Assembly: GCA_029641185.1 (NCBI GenBank)
Contig: JAPWGK010000019.1
Span: forward strand, 310,001 to 374,000
Direction: 5' to 3'
Length of the DNA: 64,000 nt
Origin: Pseudofabraea citricarpa
Lineage: Eukaryota; Ascomycota; Leotiomycetes; Helotiales; Dermateaceae
The translations under genes and the position numbers were made by a program. Positions 1 through 10,970 of the stretch are shown in pieces; position 1 is the stretch's first letter; every line of letters begins with the position of its first letter. The notes beneath the pieces were generated by a model. It searched no databases. It saw only the letters and a program-made list of their open reading frames with translations, and was not told the DNA's origin.

Positions 1-386
1 AAATGGTATGACTTGGACCTCTGAATGACTCTCATCCTCGGATAGGTGTCTGGGTATTGGCTTTATTAGTAACTGTCTAGTACCTATAGGTATCGAAGAT
101 CCAATATGAGCTCATGAAGCCTGGGTTCGGAACAAGTCCCGAAGCACAGACGGCCCCTGAATTGTTCGCTAATGCACACCACCCACGTGGTAGACCGCCT
201 ACTACTTTAGGTAAGGCGCACCGACAGAATCGCGAAGCTGCCAGATATCCATCTGCTGTAATTGAATATTTATCCAGTTTCTCCTCCCCATTAGCCTTCA
301 TTTCACCTCTCTAGCAGACTCCTTTTCTTACGTTCAGTCTTTGCTTGTCGTTATAACAGTCTCTCTTTTCGCAACTAATTTCCATT
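1..386. other. Left-edge intergenic region, upstream of hut1
   Basis: I see no supportable gene here. Short open frames on both strands lack recognisable motifs. The right end, a pyrimidine-rich stretch with TTTTCTTAC and CTCTCTTTTC runs just before the ATG at 387, looks like an ordinary fungal promoter and 5' leader. Confidence 0.6.
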
Positions 387-1731
387 ATGGCACGCCAGAA
401 AGCGACTCCAATAAAGCGACAGCCCTCCTCTGAATACACAGCTGGGACACCCAAGGGCTTTGGGCCGGAGAAGATCAACGGCAACAGCAATGGCACGACC
501 AATGGGCATATTGATGGTTCAGTTACCAAGGCACTTTCGGTGCCCAAGGAAGCTGGCGCCCTACAGTTCTTTATTGCAGTCGGAGGAATTTATGGGTCCT
601 TGTAAGTCGCAAATTCCACAGGTGTACATGCATGTATGCACTTGATCGCAAGACTAATATTACAACAGCTTGACATGGGCACTTCTCCAAGAGCGATTGA
701 CTACGACGCCCTACGGCTCAGAAACCTCTCCCGAGCTCTTCAAGTTTCCTGTATTTCTCAACACGGTGCAGTCTATCTTCGCAGCCGTGAGTGGCTATCT
801 ATACTTACGCTTCGATACACCCCGCGGTCAATCGCCTCCTGCGATCTTTCCGACTCGCCGAATTCTTGTGCCTCTGCTGCTCGTAGCAATCACTTCGTCA
901 CTGGCGTCGCCCTTTGGTTATGCATCGCTCGCTCACATCGACTACATCACCTTCATCCTCGCGAAATCCTGCAAGCTGCTGCCGGTCATGTTCCTGCACA
1001 TCACGCTGTTCCAGCGCCGGTACCCGCTATACAAATACCTGGTGGTGCTGGCCGTGACGTCGGGCGTGGCCGTCTTCACGCTGCACGCTGGTTCGCACTC
1101 CAAGAAGCCGTCCAAGGCGGCCATCAACCCGGACCGCAACAGCTCGTGGGGCCTTCTGCTTCTCGGAGTCAACCTGCTCTTCGACGGCCTAACCAACACT
1201 ACGCAGGACTATATCTTCTCCACCTTCCAGCCCTACAAGGGGCCGCAGATGATGTGCGCGAACAACATCATGTCGACGCTCCTGACCTTTTCGTACCTGG
1301 CCCTGTCGCCGTACCTCGTGCACACGGGTCTGGGGTCGTATCTCGGCATGGACCTGTCGTCGTCGGCGTCGTCAGGCGAGTTCGCGGCCGCGCTGTCCTT
1401 CATGTCGCGCCACCCGTCCGTCTGGTACGACGTGCTGGGCTTCTCCATGTGCGGCGCCGTCGGCCAGGTCTTCATCTTCTACACCCTGTCGACCTTCTCG
1501 TCCCTGCTGCTCGTGACCATCACCGTCACGCGGAAGATGCTCACTATGATCCTGAGCGTCATCTGGTTCGGCCACACGCTCGGGGGCAAGCAGTGGCTCG
1601 GTGTCGGCTTGGTCTTTGGGGGTGTAGGTGCCGAGGGCGTCATTACTCGACGCGAGAAGGCGGCGAAGGACGAGGCGAAGAAAGCTGCAGGACGTGGTGG
1701 TGCTGCTGGTGAGCGCAAGAAGGAATTATAG
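387..1731 (+). CDS. hut1: UDP-galactose transporter homolog 1 (HUT1 / SLC35B1 family)
   Basis: The exons are 387-601 and 669-1731 (425 aa). The 67-nt intron has a GTAAGT donor and an ACAACAG acceptor, and joining it rebuilds the hydrophobic segment GSFLTWALLQERL. The protein is a multi-pass nucleotide-sugar transporter of the UAA/SLC35B group, which in yeast sits in the ER membrane and has been linked to UDP-galactose (more recently ATP/ADP) exchange into the ER lumen. About 60 hydrophilic N-terminal residues precede the first membrane span. The C-terminal half has several long hydrophobic stretches and the motifs TQDYIFS and TRKMLTMILS, which are characteristic of the family. The last four residues are KKEL, a dilysine KKXX-type ER retrieval signal. 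The product is convergent with the downstream phosphatase gene. Identification is firm; the exact substrate is not visible in the sequence. Confidence 0.93.
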
Positions 1732-2894
1732 AAACCTGTTTTTCTATTCTGGTCCAGGTCTGAGCCTAGACTGCTGTTTTTGATGCGCTTTTTCGTCTTG
1801 TTGTTTGTTATTTGAAGATCCACATGCACGCATAGCGGAAGTGCTAGTTCTCTGCAGGTCCTGTTTGCATTTTCCCAAGGCGTTACAAGGCTGGGTATCT
1901 AACTAAGGTAGATCTTACAATATTTGCATAGAATGGAAAGAAGGGGAGGACGACGTCCCATCCCTCCCTCCATGTTTTGGTTCATCTCGTTGCGAAGGAG
2001 AGAGAGAGAGATACGGTACACGTAGAACAGAAAAAAATAAAGCACTACTATGTAAGCCAGCAGCTATCTTAGCTATCCCTAGGCAGCTAGGTATACCTAG
2101 TCCAATAGCATCATCATGAAGTAGAGAAAAACAGTTTCTGAACAGAAAAGAGAAGCGAAGCGACGGTGGGACTATCAATCGTGTCAGATTACTTCTTCCT
2201 TCCTTTCTGCCTGTCTGATATTGTTCAATCTCTTTCATATACCTAGGTAGGCACACGCAAGAAAAAATTCAAAGGACATCAAAACATATTATTACCTACT
2301 ATACATCACGCAGTCCCACAGACCAAACAACACAGGTATCTCATCTCAAATGGAGCCCATAAGCTTCCGTTTTCCACATTCGTTTGCTATCATTACATTT
2401 TACATAGTTTGTTTTTCTCAAGCCTCAGCTTCAATTCAACCCAAAAGAGAGCCTCTTATCCCACGCACGCACGCATGCACGTGCGGTACAACCGAGTTCA
2501 TCTTCATCCCATCGAAAAGCTATGAAAAAAACCGAGAAAGGAAAAAAAGGGGTTTTCAGGCCAAGAAGCCGATAGTGAGAAAAGACAAAAAAAAAACGAC
2601 TCAAAAAAACCGTCGGCGGCCGATGTTCTCAAAGCCAGCCGGAGCCCGAGCAAAACGCCATGTATGCATAAATAATATGATATGGTTTGATGATTCGCCC
2701 GTCCCATTTCCATTTCATGAAGTGGGAACGTAAACCATCCCCTTTGTGTCTCTTGCTCTGCCGAACGCCTAATCACGAAAGAAAAAAGAAAAGTTGACGG
2801 AAAATCAAAAATGCTGTGATGCAATGCGATGCTGATCCGAGAATATTACGTGTGCTATTTGTTGACTTGCCGTGAGAATTTGATGACTTTAAAA
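1732..2894. other. Convergent 3' intergenic region
   Basis: This region separates the stop codons of two convergent genes and probably holds both 3' UTRs. It contains a short GAGAGAGAGAGAG run near 2000, A-rich tracts near 2525-2610 and TAGGTA-type repeats. I see no conserved open frame or RNA gene. Confidence 0.55.
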
Positions 2895-5150
2895 TCAAAG
2901 AATATCATCGATGGATCGAATGATAGGAGCTTCACCCTTCGTAGGTGGGCTTCTAGGGTCTTCCACAGATGGGGGAGGTGGAGGTTGGCTGGAAAATATG
3001 TTTCTCGGAAACTCCATAGTGCGGGGAGAGAATAAATTTGGAGTCGGTGGTTCTTCATAAACCGTCGGTGCGAAAGGGCGTGAGAAATTGAAACTCTGCT
3101 GGAGTGGATTGCTTGTCATCTCAGTGATACGAGGAGACATCAGTGCTGAAGCCTCCCAATCATCGTCCTTTTCGGTCTGATGCTGAATTAGAGGAATGGA
3201 AGAAAATCCAAAATCGAAGCTACCTTTTCGACGAATGGTTTTGCTCTCTGAAGCGGGGGCTTCCTGATTCGACTTTACCACGGGTGGTGTCGGAGCACTC
3301 GGTGTTGAATTTACACGGCCACGCGATGGTGTAGGAGGCGGCTCTTGAAGCGTTGAATCCGCTGACAGCGTTGGACGATGCCCTTGGGGCTTCTTTGCTG
3401 CTCCCTTCTCCAACTTCCTGTCGTCGACAATCTTCTTGAAATCGTTCAAACAAAAGAGAAGAGACATATTGGGATTGACCCATTCGGATTTAGATTTGGC
3501 AACTGCCCTTGCCTTATCAGACCCCCAACCTGGGTTAGAATACATGATGTAAGCGATTATCAGTGTAGCAGATCGACTAGCCCCTTGCTGACAATGGACG
3601 AGCACTTTCTTCCCATCCTTGGCCCTGGCATCAATCTTTTCACACAAATCCCATAGCTGTTCAGTAATATTGGTGTTGTGATCCCAAGGTAAGTGAATAT
3701 ATTCAGGTCGTTTGCCCATCGCCTTCGGCGTCGTGGGCGTTTCCGGCGTTGAAGAGTATCCGTTTGGCTGCACCTCAAATGCTGTTCTGAAGGAGAAACT
3801 CGACCAGGCTGTATCTGGGGTTTCGTTTGGATATGGCGAGGCAGCCTCTTCTTTTGCCTCGTCTGCTGCGATGAAAGGATTTTTAACTTCCCTAGCAACA
3901 TTGAAAACAACATCAAACTTCATTGCTTCTTCGAGGTTTGGTTCAGAATATAAATGCACGTTGGGCTCGTGCATTAATATTGGCCCATTCGGATAACCAT
4001 CTGACTTGTCATCCTCGATAAATCTCCGTCGGTCAAATTCATCGCCACCTACATCCACACCTGGAATCCGTGTTGCCATTTGCACTCCGGTTCCTTCTTG
4101 GTCGGCATCCTCATGGATAGTTGACGCCATGCCTAATCTTGATACACCTCTATCGCCACCTAGTGTCATTCCACCTTTGGGCCCAAAGGAAGGAGTACTT
4201 ATAATCTGCGGCGATGACATTGAATGTTTCAAACTTCTCCGCTGGTGGAGTCCTGGCGAAGCAAGGTTTCCTAGAGGACCTAGAGGTGCTGGGGCTAGTA
4301 GATTTGAATTTGCGGCCCCAGTGTTAAGACTGAGTAAACTGGGTTTCCTTCTTGCTTGGGGTGTCGGCGGCTTTATGAAGGACGGAGATGGCGAAGAAGG
4401 TTCTGAAGTAAGGGAGAGCGAATCGGCGCTAGAGTTTAGATTTAATGCAAGGCTCTTTGGATTCTTCCATCGTCGCGGAGACGGCGATGTCATGGGTCGC
4501 TCGTTGGTTGCAGGCGGCCTGATTGTCGAGGTGCTATCAGACATCTTGAGATTGGTAAACTGATCCAGATTGAATGAGGTTGACGCAAAGGAAGAGAGGG
4601 GAACGAGAGTTATCGGAGACTCTGGCGAAGAGCTCGGTGAAGGATCCGATAGTGAGCATGAATCTACTGTTGAAATTGTAGTCGTTGGTGAGGAGTCGGT
4701 GGAGTCTGATGCCTGCGTAGATGTGCTTTCTCGATACTGATGTGAATGAGATGGAGCCGGAGCCTTTTCCGGCTCTTCTTGTGGTTTAAATGTTGGTTGT
4801 GGCAGTAACGGCGGCGCATTATTTTGGGAGCTGGATAGTGATGTCGAGCCAGCGAATTTCATACCAGGCGCGCTCAAGCCTCCGTTGTCTGCCACAGCCG
4901 GGTCCATGCCATAGACTGACATGAAGGAGGGTATGTGGTTCTCATAATTTCGTGGACCTGCTGCTGACGACATTGCGGAGGTTCGATTGTAAGGAGATTG
5001 TCGTCTCTTCGGTGCTTGCGCCTGCACCAGCTGACCGTCAACGTTTCGTCCTTGCTCAATCGAAGCACTTAGTTCTCGATTTGAATTGTTCGCGAATGAT
5101 CTCTTCAAAGTTGGCCCGTTAGCAGTCTGTAAGATTGAAGGTGGAGCCAT
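2895..5150 (-). CDS. msg5: Dual-specificity MAP-kinase phosphatase, Msg5-like
   Basis: This is a single-exon 751-aa protein with its ATG at 5150. The signature HCxxGxxRS of cysteine-based dual-specificity phosphatases is present as VLVHCQQGASRSAT at about residues 517-529, so the nucleophile is near Cys520 and the phosphate-loop Arg near 526. It is followed by a helix (LIIAYIMY) and by NPNMSLLFCLNDF, which match yeast Msg5, the phosphatase that inactivates Slt2/Fus3-type MAP kinases. The first ~400 residues are Ser/Pro/Thr-rich and look disordered, with many SP/TP sites that could be MAP-kinase targets or docking segments. An insert of about 45 residues splits the catalytic domain just before YIHLPWDHNT. 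The C-terminal 200 residues are again disordered. The MAP-kinase substrate is inferred from the family. Confidence 0.88.
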   Translation of the reverse strand: MAPPSILQTANGPTLKRSFANNSNRELSASIEQGRNVDGQLVQAQAPKRRQSPYNRTSAMSSAAGPRNYENHIPSFMSVYGMDPAVADNGGLSAPGMKFAGSTSLSSSQNNAPPLLPQPTFKPQEEPEKAPAPSHSHQYRESTSTQASDSTDSSPTTTISTVDSCSLSDPSPSSSPESPITLVPLSSFASTSFNLDQFTNLKMSDSTSTIRPPATNERPMTSPSPRRWKNPKSLALNLNSSADSLSLTSEPSSPSPSFIKPPTPQARRKPSLLSLNTGAANSNLLAPAPLGPLGNLASPGLHQRRSLKHSMSSPQIISTPSFGPKGGMTLGGDRGVSRLGMASTIHEDADQEGTGVQMATRIPGVDVGGDEFDRRRFIEDDKSDGYPNGPILMHEPNVHLYSEPNLEEAMKFDVVFNVAREVKNPFIAADEAKEEAASPYPNETPDTAWSSFSFRTAFEVQPNGYSSTPETPTTPKAMGKRPEYIHLPWDHNTNITEQLWDLCEKIDARAKDGKKVLVHCQQGASRSATLIIAYIMYSNPGWGSDKARAVAKSKSEWVNPNMSLLFCLNDFKKIVDDRKLEKGAAKKPQGHRPTLSADSTLQEPPPTPSRGRVNSTPSAPTPPVVKSNQEAPASESKTIRRKGSFDFGFSSIPLIQHQTEKDDDWEASALMSPRITEMTSNPLQQSFNFSRPFAPTVYEEPPTPNLFSPRTMEFPRNIFSSQPPPPPSVEDPRSPPTKGEAPIIRSIDDIL

Positions 5151-5924
5151 AATTTGTTATTGTTGTAAACAGAGAGAATATTGAGGTATCTTTGTTTCAC
5201 ACAAATGCATGATCCTCTTGCCACACCACAAAGAGAGATACAGTAAGGGGGGTTGATTGTCGAGGACGGCTGGGTGCTTGAAGCCGTTTGACAAACTTGC
5301 GGAAGTGTCCCCTTGGAAGTAATGGAAATGCGGACGAGGAGAATGGAAGAGGAGTAAGTACCAGGATCTATATGGCGCTTGGAGCCTGGCTAACTTAAGG
5401 ATAGTGGTTGGATATAGACGCCGTCGTAATGTCCCCAGTGATGGCGACTGCGGATAAGAATGATGATTGAATATGAAATGGAATGATGCTGCAGCCGCGA
5501 AAGAACGTCGTGGACGGGTGTCAGACAAGCAGGCAAGTCGAGCCTCGAGTCAAGTGGAACTCGTGTCGGTCTTGACAGGGGACGGCGTAGGCGATACCTG
5601 AACCTCTTCCAGAGGGCGCCGAGGGGGGGATGCGATGCGATAGTGCGCAGCTGAGGTGAGTGTCGACTTCGAAAGAAGAACGGTCGAGTTGAGTGAGGTT
5701 GAGGCGGAGATGTGGAGGGCTTCGGGACGGGCTAGGAACTGAGTAGCGGCTGTCAGAAAGGGAGTTTAATTGGTGGCCCCAAAAATAGAACGAGGGAGGG
5801 CGGCGCTTTCGCGCAGCGAATAAACACGCGGTACAGGAATACATACAAGAAGAAGCTCTCCGCCACTCAAAAGCTGCAGGATCACGAATCGATGATTCGC
5901 CGGGCGGTCCAACAGAAAGCGCCT

Positions 5925-5953
5925 TGTGTGTGTATGAGTGTGTGTGTGTGTGT
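5925..5953. repeat. TG dinucleotide microsatellite
   Basis: TG units interrupted once by ATGAG. It lies about 0.8 kb upstream of the Msg5-like start codon. Confidence 0.85.
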
Positions 5954-7500
5954 ATTCCCTTTTGCTTGTTCCCACAAAGGATGCCCCTCGAAATGCTCGA
6001 TTAAATAGTCGGTGGTTGTGGTTCTGGGTCAAAGAGGATTTGGCTTTTGTCGGACTCGTCTGGGCGCATTCATCCAGCCAACAAAGGACCTGTACGACAA
6101 CGACTTATGGCTAAGTAGGTGAAGATCGGTAAGCAGTTCTCTCTGGAGTTGCAGTCGACCGTGGTGCTCGGTGTGCGCCGGATAGCCCGTGGGCTGTTTT
6201 TTTTTTTGATGTGCTTGGAGATCGGGGATGGGATGGGACGGGATGGATGATGGATGATGGATCTTCTGCTACCACGAGACTCCCATGTGTTGTTCCTGAG
6301 GCCAGAGGGGGTGTCCTGTCAAGAGGAAGGGTCTGCGTCGTGGGCAGAGGCTCGATTCGAAGAGACTCTTGCTGGTAGGAGTCTATGTATGCAAGCTGTA
6401 CTGGGATGCGGTCGCAAGCTGGCGCGTGGCTGGAGCAAATGGCCGGGCAGATGCTGGGGCTGACAGGAGGGTGAGAGGATGCCAGTGAGGGAGGAATGAT
6501 AGAGGAGGAGGAGGAGGAGTAGCAGCGGGCAAGCCAGCAACAGACGCAGCAGAACAGGAAGAAACAATGGAGTAGAAGGGAAGAAATATTATTAGACGGT
6601 GGGAAATGGATGGATGTCAAAAAAAACATCAGCAGCAGCAGCAGTGGCAGCAGTGGTGTGTGTACGGTACGAGCGCCGCACCCACAGGCAGGTAGCAGGG
6701 CAGGACCAGGTGTACCAGGGCTCACACTCAACAGGCCCGGTGCATGGGTATTGGCTGGCGAGGCGACACGTCTGAAACGTAGCGCAGCAGTCAAGTGAAC
6801 CAGCCAAACTGAACTGGACTGGACTGGCTCGAGACTGGTAAATGGCAACTGCCTCCAACTGCCTCCCTCCAACTGCCCGCACCGCCAACCCGTCCACCAA
6901 CTGCACTACTCACTACCCACTGCCCACCCGCCCACTAAACTCACTCACCACCTTCGCTGCTGCTGCTGCTGACCTTTTCCCACGAGCCACCAGCAGCAAG
7001 CCTTCGTTTCATGTTTCGTCCTGTGATTTCTCCTCTTCTCAACACCGCCTTTTGTCTTCTGCCTCTGGCTTTGCCATTTGCCTCTTCTCTTGCCTCTTGC
7101 CGTTTGCATCACTATTCATCGTACAAGCATTATTGTGTTATATCTTTGGCATGTGCTCTCTCCTGCGTGGTCGTGGCCGTGGCCGTGGCGATGGTTGGTG
7201 TCGAGCTTGGCAGGGTCCAGACAAGTTGGATCGTGATCGTGCCAGCGTACCTTCGTGTCCGCTTTCGAACCTGACTTGACTTCACTTGACTTGACTGACT
7301 CCATCAACACCTCGCAACGGTACGGCAACGGCGTCTCTTCGCACCCACCCACCCACGCACATACCTCCGAAATCATGGGGTGCACGTCAAAGATGAGGGT
7401 GACGTACTGCCTCTATTTCCGTCTGATGTTGACATTTAAGCTCAAGGCCCACCTTGACTTATGCCATGTTCGAGGTACAGTACATTTCTGTCGCCCTCTG

Positions 7501-7529
7501 CTTTGCTTTGCTTTGCTTTGCTTTGCTTT
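7501..7529. repeat. CTTTG pentanucleotide microsatellite
   Basis: Five perfect tandem CTTTG units followed by CTTTA, in the gene-poor 5.8-kb region. Confidence 0.9.
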
Positions 7530-10500
7530 AGCCCAGTGTTTCGCTCGCGAGTTTGCTAAATTTGGTTCGCTTCTGCTGGAGGCTGAGTGAGTCTCGGATA
7601 GGACGTTATCGAGTCTTCTGATGTCACTCAAAGCTTAAATGCCTGCTATGAGTATTTCATCTCTTGTTTCCGAAAAGCTTCTGGAATTCAACTGTTGTCA
7701 AAACCAAACGACCCGAGAAAGGCTCATGGGTGAGCGAAGTCAATCTCAAACAGCAGTTAGTTTTCTGTTGCATTCCTCCATGTCCATCTAGCGAGGACAT
7801 GCCACAACTGTTGCCGTGCACCTCAATTTGACTTTCGGTCTATTGGCCTGGTCAGCATCGCCGGTATAGGGCAAGCTCAACATTATCACCAAACAGATCA
7901 GCATCTAGATCCTGGGTCTGGCCATGATCATGTCCAGAGTGTAAGATAATTGACCGGTATCTGAAGGTTTGCAGCTCTGGCGAGAACGGGTTGAGGGCCT
8001 TTTGGCATCCCGGTACTTTGGACAAGTGGATGCTCGCTGATTGAGCAGACCTAGTTGGTTGTTCAGAGTAAGCCAACTGCAACTACTCAAGTCGAGTTCC
8101 TTTGGCACACAAGCCAGCCCTCTGCTTCACTTCTCTCTACCCACGAACTTGGATTTTCAAGCCAAATACCACAGCCACAAAAGACCTGTGGACTAGTCAG
8201 GGATCTCTGTTCACTGGCTGGTATCAATCGTCGAAGGCCAATATCGCATTCGGTGGCGTTGCGATCAGAGACCGACATAAAAGCCCCTCAATGGCTTTCC
8301 GAATGTGGGCAGTTCATCCATCAGCACAAATCAAGTAAAGACTTGATCATAATCATCCGAAGGTAGTTGATCGTGCAAGCGAGTTTGCCAGCAAAGTGAT
8401 CTCTTTCTTTAGTAACGCAACTTCCTCAACGGTTTAAAGTTTATGAAATCGAACAGCAATATCCTCAGGTCGACGACAAGGGCTCCAAGGCTTTTGCTCT
8501 GGATTTAGGCTCTAATGGCCCGAACCAATTGCTCAGACTCTTTTGCACGTGGCGTGGCCTAGTATTGACAGTTATGAAGATCCACATTCGGCTTACCTGG
8601 TAATGGATGAGTGCCATGCATACTGTAATGACAGGAACGAAAGCCATCCAGCTATAAGCAAGCTCGATTCATACTTTCAAGCCGGATGGTATCCGTGCTA
8701 TGGGCAGGTATAGCTGCTCGTGCTATTCAATGTGCTCGCAAGCTGTCAACGGTTCTCGTACCAAGCTTCCTTGGCACTCCCTTGCAGTGGTCGGACTGTC
8801 GTCAGAAATCTCGCTGGAGATCCGCTGCCCTAGCCGATACCAGATGTGCTATAACTCTCTGGCTGGTCAACTGAACATCATCAAAAACAACCTGCTAATC
8901 TCTATATCTAGAGAAGTCCGTACTTGACGGAATGCCAATACGACTGTCCGAATAAAGTTGACTGTGCCTATTGAGTAACGACTTCGCTACAATCTGCAAT
9001 TCGGAAGAGCGTAATCTCGCAAAGCTCTTTATTGCAGAAGCAACTTTAGTTCGAATACTACTCTAGAGGCCGCTTAGCTTTCTAAAGGAAAAAAGTGGAT
9101 CAATTCTGAGCAACGAGCCTTTGACTAATGAAAATGAACGTTACAACGCAAGCTGTTGCAGAGGCAGAAAAAATCCAGATACTCCTTTGGTCGCCAGCTT
9201 TCCGAATTCGATATCACATAGGACGCAAGGCTCTTCCGGGTTGTCGAGATGGAACAAAGAAGCCGAAACTTGGTTACTTGGCCCACCTCGTGTTGATCAT
9301 TGATTCAAGAGAGACGTCTGATCCCCGGATTCCCGCTCTGTAAAGGCAAATTCTCCCGCAGCACCAGGCCAATGAGAATTCCCCGAGGTGCGGCCTTCAG
9401 GTTGTCGCCCAGATGAGATCGATTGAGGATGGACGGTACATCAAAGGTTTGTGGGTTAAATGATCAGGGACATCCTAATGGCCGTGGTTGTCTGTCCTTG
9501 GTCTCTACTTGGTCTGTACTTGGTCTGTCCCTCGTCTGTGTAAGACATCAATGGTAGGGTGACAGTAGTTTAGGGTAGCGCTCTAGGTGATGGGCCGTTA
9601 GCGATGCTAGCCATGTTAGCGATGCCACCAACGGACCAAAGCTCTCGATTCGTCACGTTAGACGCCGCTAACAGCTAACCTGCAAGTGGCCCATATTGTT
9701 TTGTTTCCCCGCTGTGCTGTGGTGTACAGATACCTAGTCCTCCGTACCTACAGGAGGCATGTCACATACGTGGGGCAGACGTGCGGTATGACCCTTTTGC
9801 CAATAATGGGCCAGAGGTGGGCAGAGCAACTAGATGCTCTGCTTCCTGATGGCGCCAGAGACCCGAATGTATACGCTGAACCCTGAGCTCCTGGACCGGA
9901 AGACAAACGAATGCTCGGTGCCAGCGGCGGTTGAAAAAGCAATGTATCCGGGTAAATTTCTTGACATATCCAGGGCTGGGAAGGGGGGGCTGTACGGTGT
10001 TGTCGCTTCTCGAACTCAAAAGGCTCAGGGGGGGCGAGCTCTCGAAGTTTCGAAGGAGGATAGACGTTGCTTTTTGCTGTGTTCACGGCCTTGAAGGCCT
10101 GTAGGACCTTCGCCCGGGAGATTATTGCACCCCCGTTGGCCCCTGGGCTATCTCTTAGAGTTCGAGGTCGCGGCTCAACCCCCTGAGAGCTGTGGAAAGT
10201 TGCGCTTGATCTTAGGACCGTGGCTGCAGATCACACCATGAACCTTGCACACACCACGCCCGTGCGAGTTTTTTGAGTATCAGATTTCGTGACGAGCAGA
10301 CAAGAGGTGCAGAAGAGGCACGAGAGGAGAATCGGTTGTAATTTGCGCTGTCGGGGGCACAGAATGATTGGCAGAGAAAGATGAGGGGACCGGAGTCCAG
10401 GTCCAGCGTCCAGCATCCAGAGTCTCCAGATGCGATGCAGCAAGCGACGTGGCCATGATTCACATGTGTGTTCTCTTCTGAAGGTACGGTGAGTGATGTA

Positions 10501-10855
10501 TAGTACTGTAGGTATGTGTGTGTGTGTACCGCAGCGTATGTGAGTGATGGATGTGCCCGCTGCCAGCCATGTGTGCGTGTGATGGCAGATGATCGGAGAG
10601 ATATCCACGAAATGTGACGCTTGTGCATAACAGAACAGCTCACGCTGATCCTCCACTCCATCCATCGCTGCTTATATATTTCTGACTCTCCCATGAAAGG
10701 CAAGAGCGCGCTGCGCAGTGCTCCAAGCTCAGGGTGTGCTCAGTGCTCTCGTTCGAGTCGAGGGTGTCGGGTCTCCAGTTTACACTCCTCCGTACGGTAT
10801 CCACTGGACTGGCCATCGCTCGCGCAAGTAAGACGAAAAGGTTCTGTGCGGACAG

Positions 10856-10887
10856 GCGGGCAGGCAGGCAAGCAAGCAAGCAAGCAG
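10856..10887. repeat. GCAG/GCAA tetranucleotide repeat
   Basis: Consecutive GCAG then GCAA tetramers, about 85 bases before the start codon of the downstream gene and so probably in its 5' leader or promoter. Confidence 0.85.
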
Positions 10888-10970
10888 GTAAAACTGGCTG
10901 GGTTGTTGACGGCTAGCCTGCTCCTGCTAGTCAGAAAGACTCCCTAAAGAGTCGCAATCAATCAATCAAA

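Larger units (their letters stand above)
5151..10970. other. 5.8-kb region with no convincing gene
   Basis: The region lies between the start codons of two divergently transcribed genes. Every open frame is short, overlaps frames on the other strand and lacks recognised motifs. Simple repeats are frequent: a TG run (5925-5953), AGC repeats (6630-6656), five CTTTG units (7501-7529), a GT run (10513-10527) and GCAG/GCAA tetramers (10856-10887). Short echoes also occur, for example GTTAGCGATGCTAGCC/GTTAGCGATGCC near 9597-9627 and CTTGGTCTGTAC/CTTGGTCTGTCC near 9508-9530. The two ends are probably long promoters and 5' leaders; the middle (about 7.6-9.7 kb) could be decayed sequence or contain a non-coding transcript. 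Confidence 0.5.

Noticed and set aside
636..1712. 358-aa open frame overlapping hut1
   Set aside because: It is a shadow frame of the GC-biased hut1 exon. The real frame gives recognised transporter motifs and a proper splice join.
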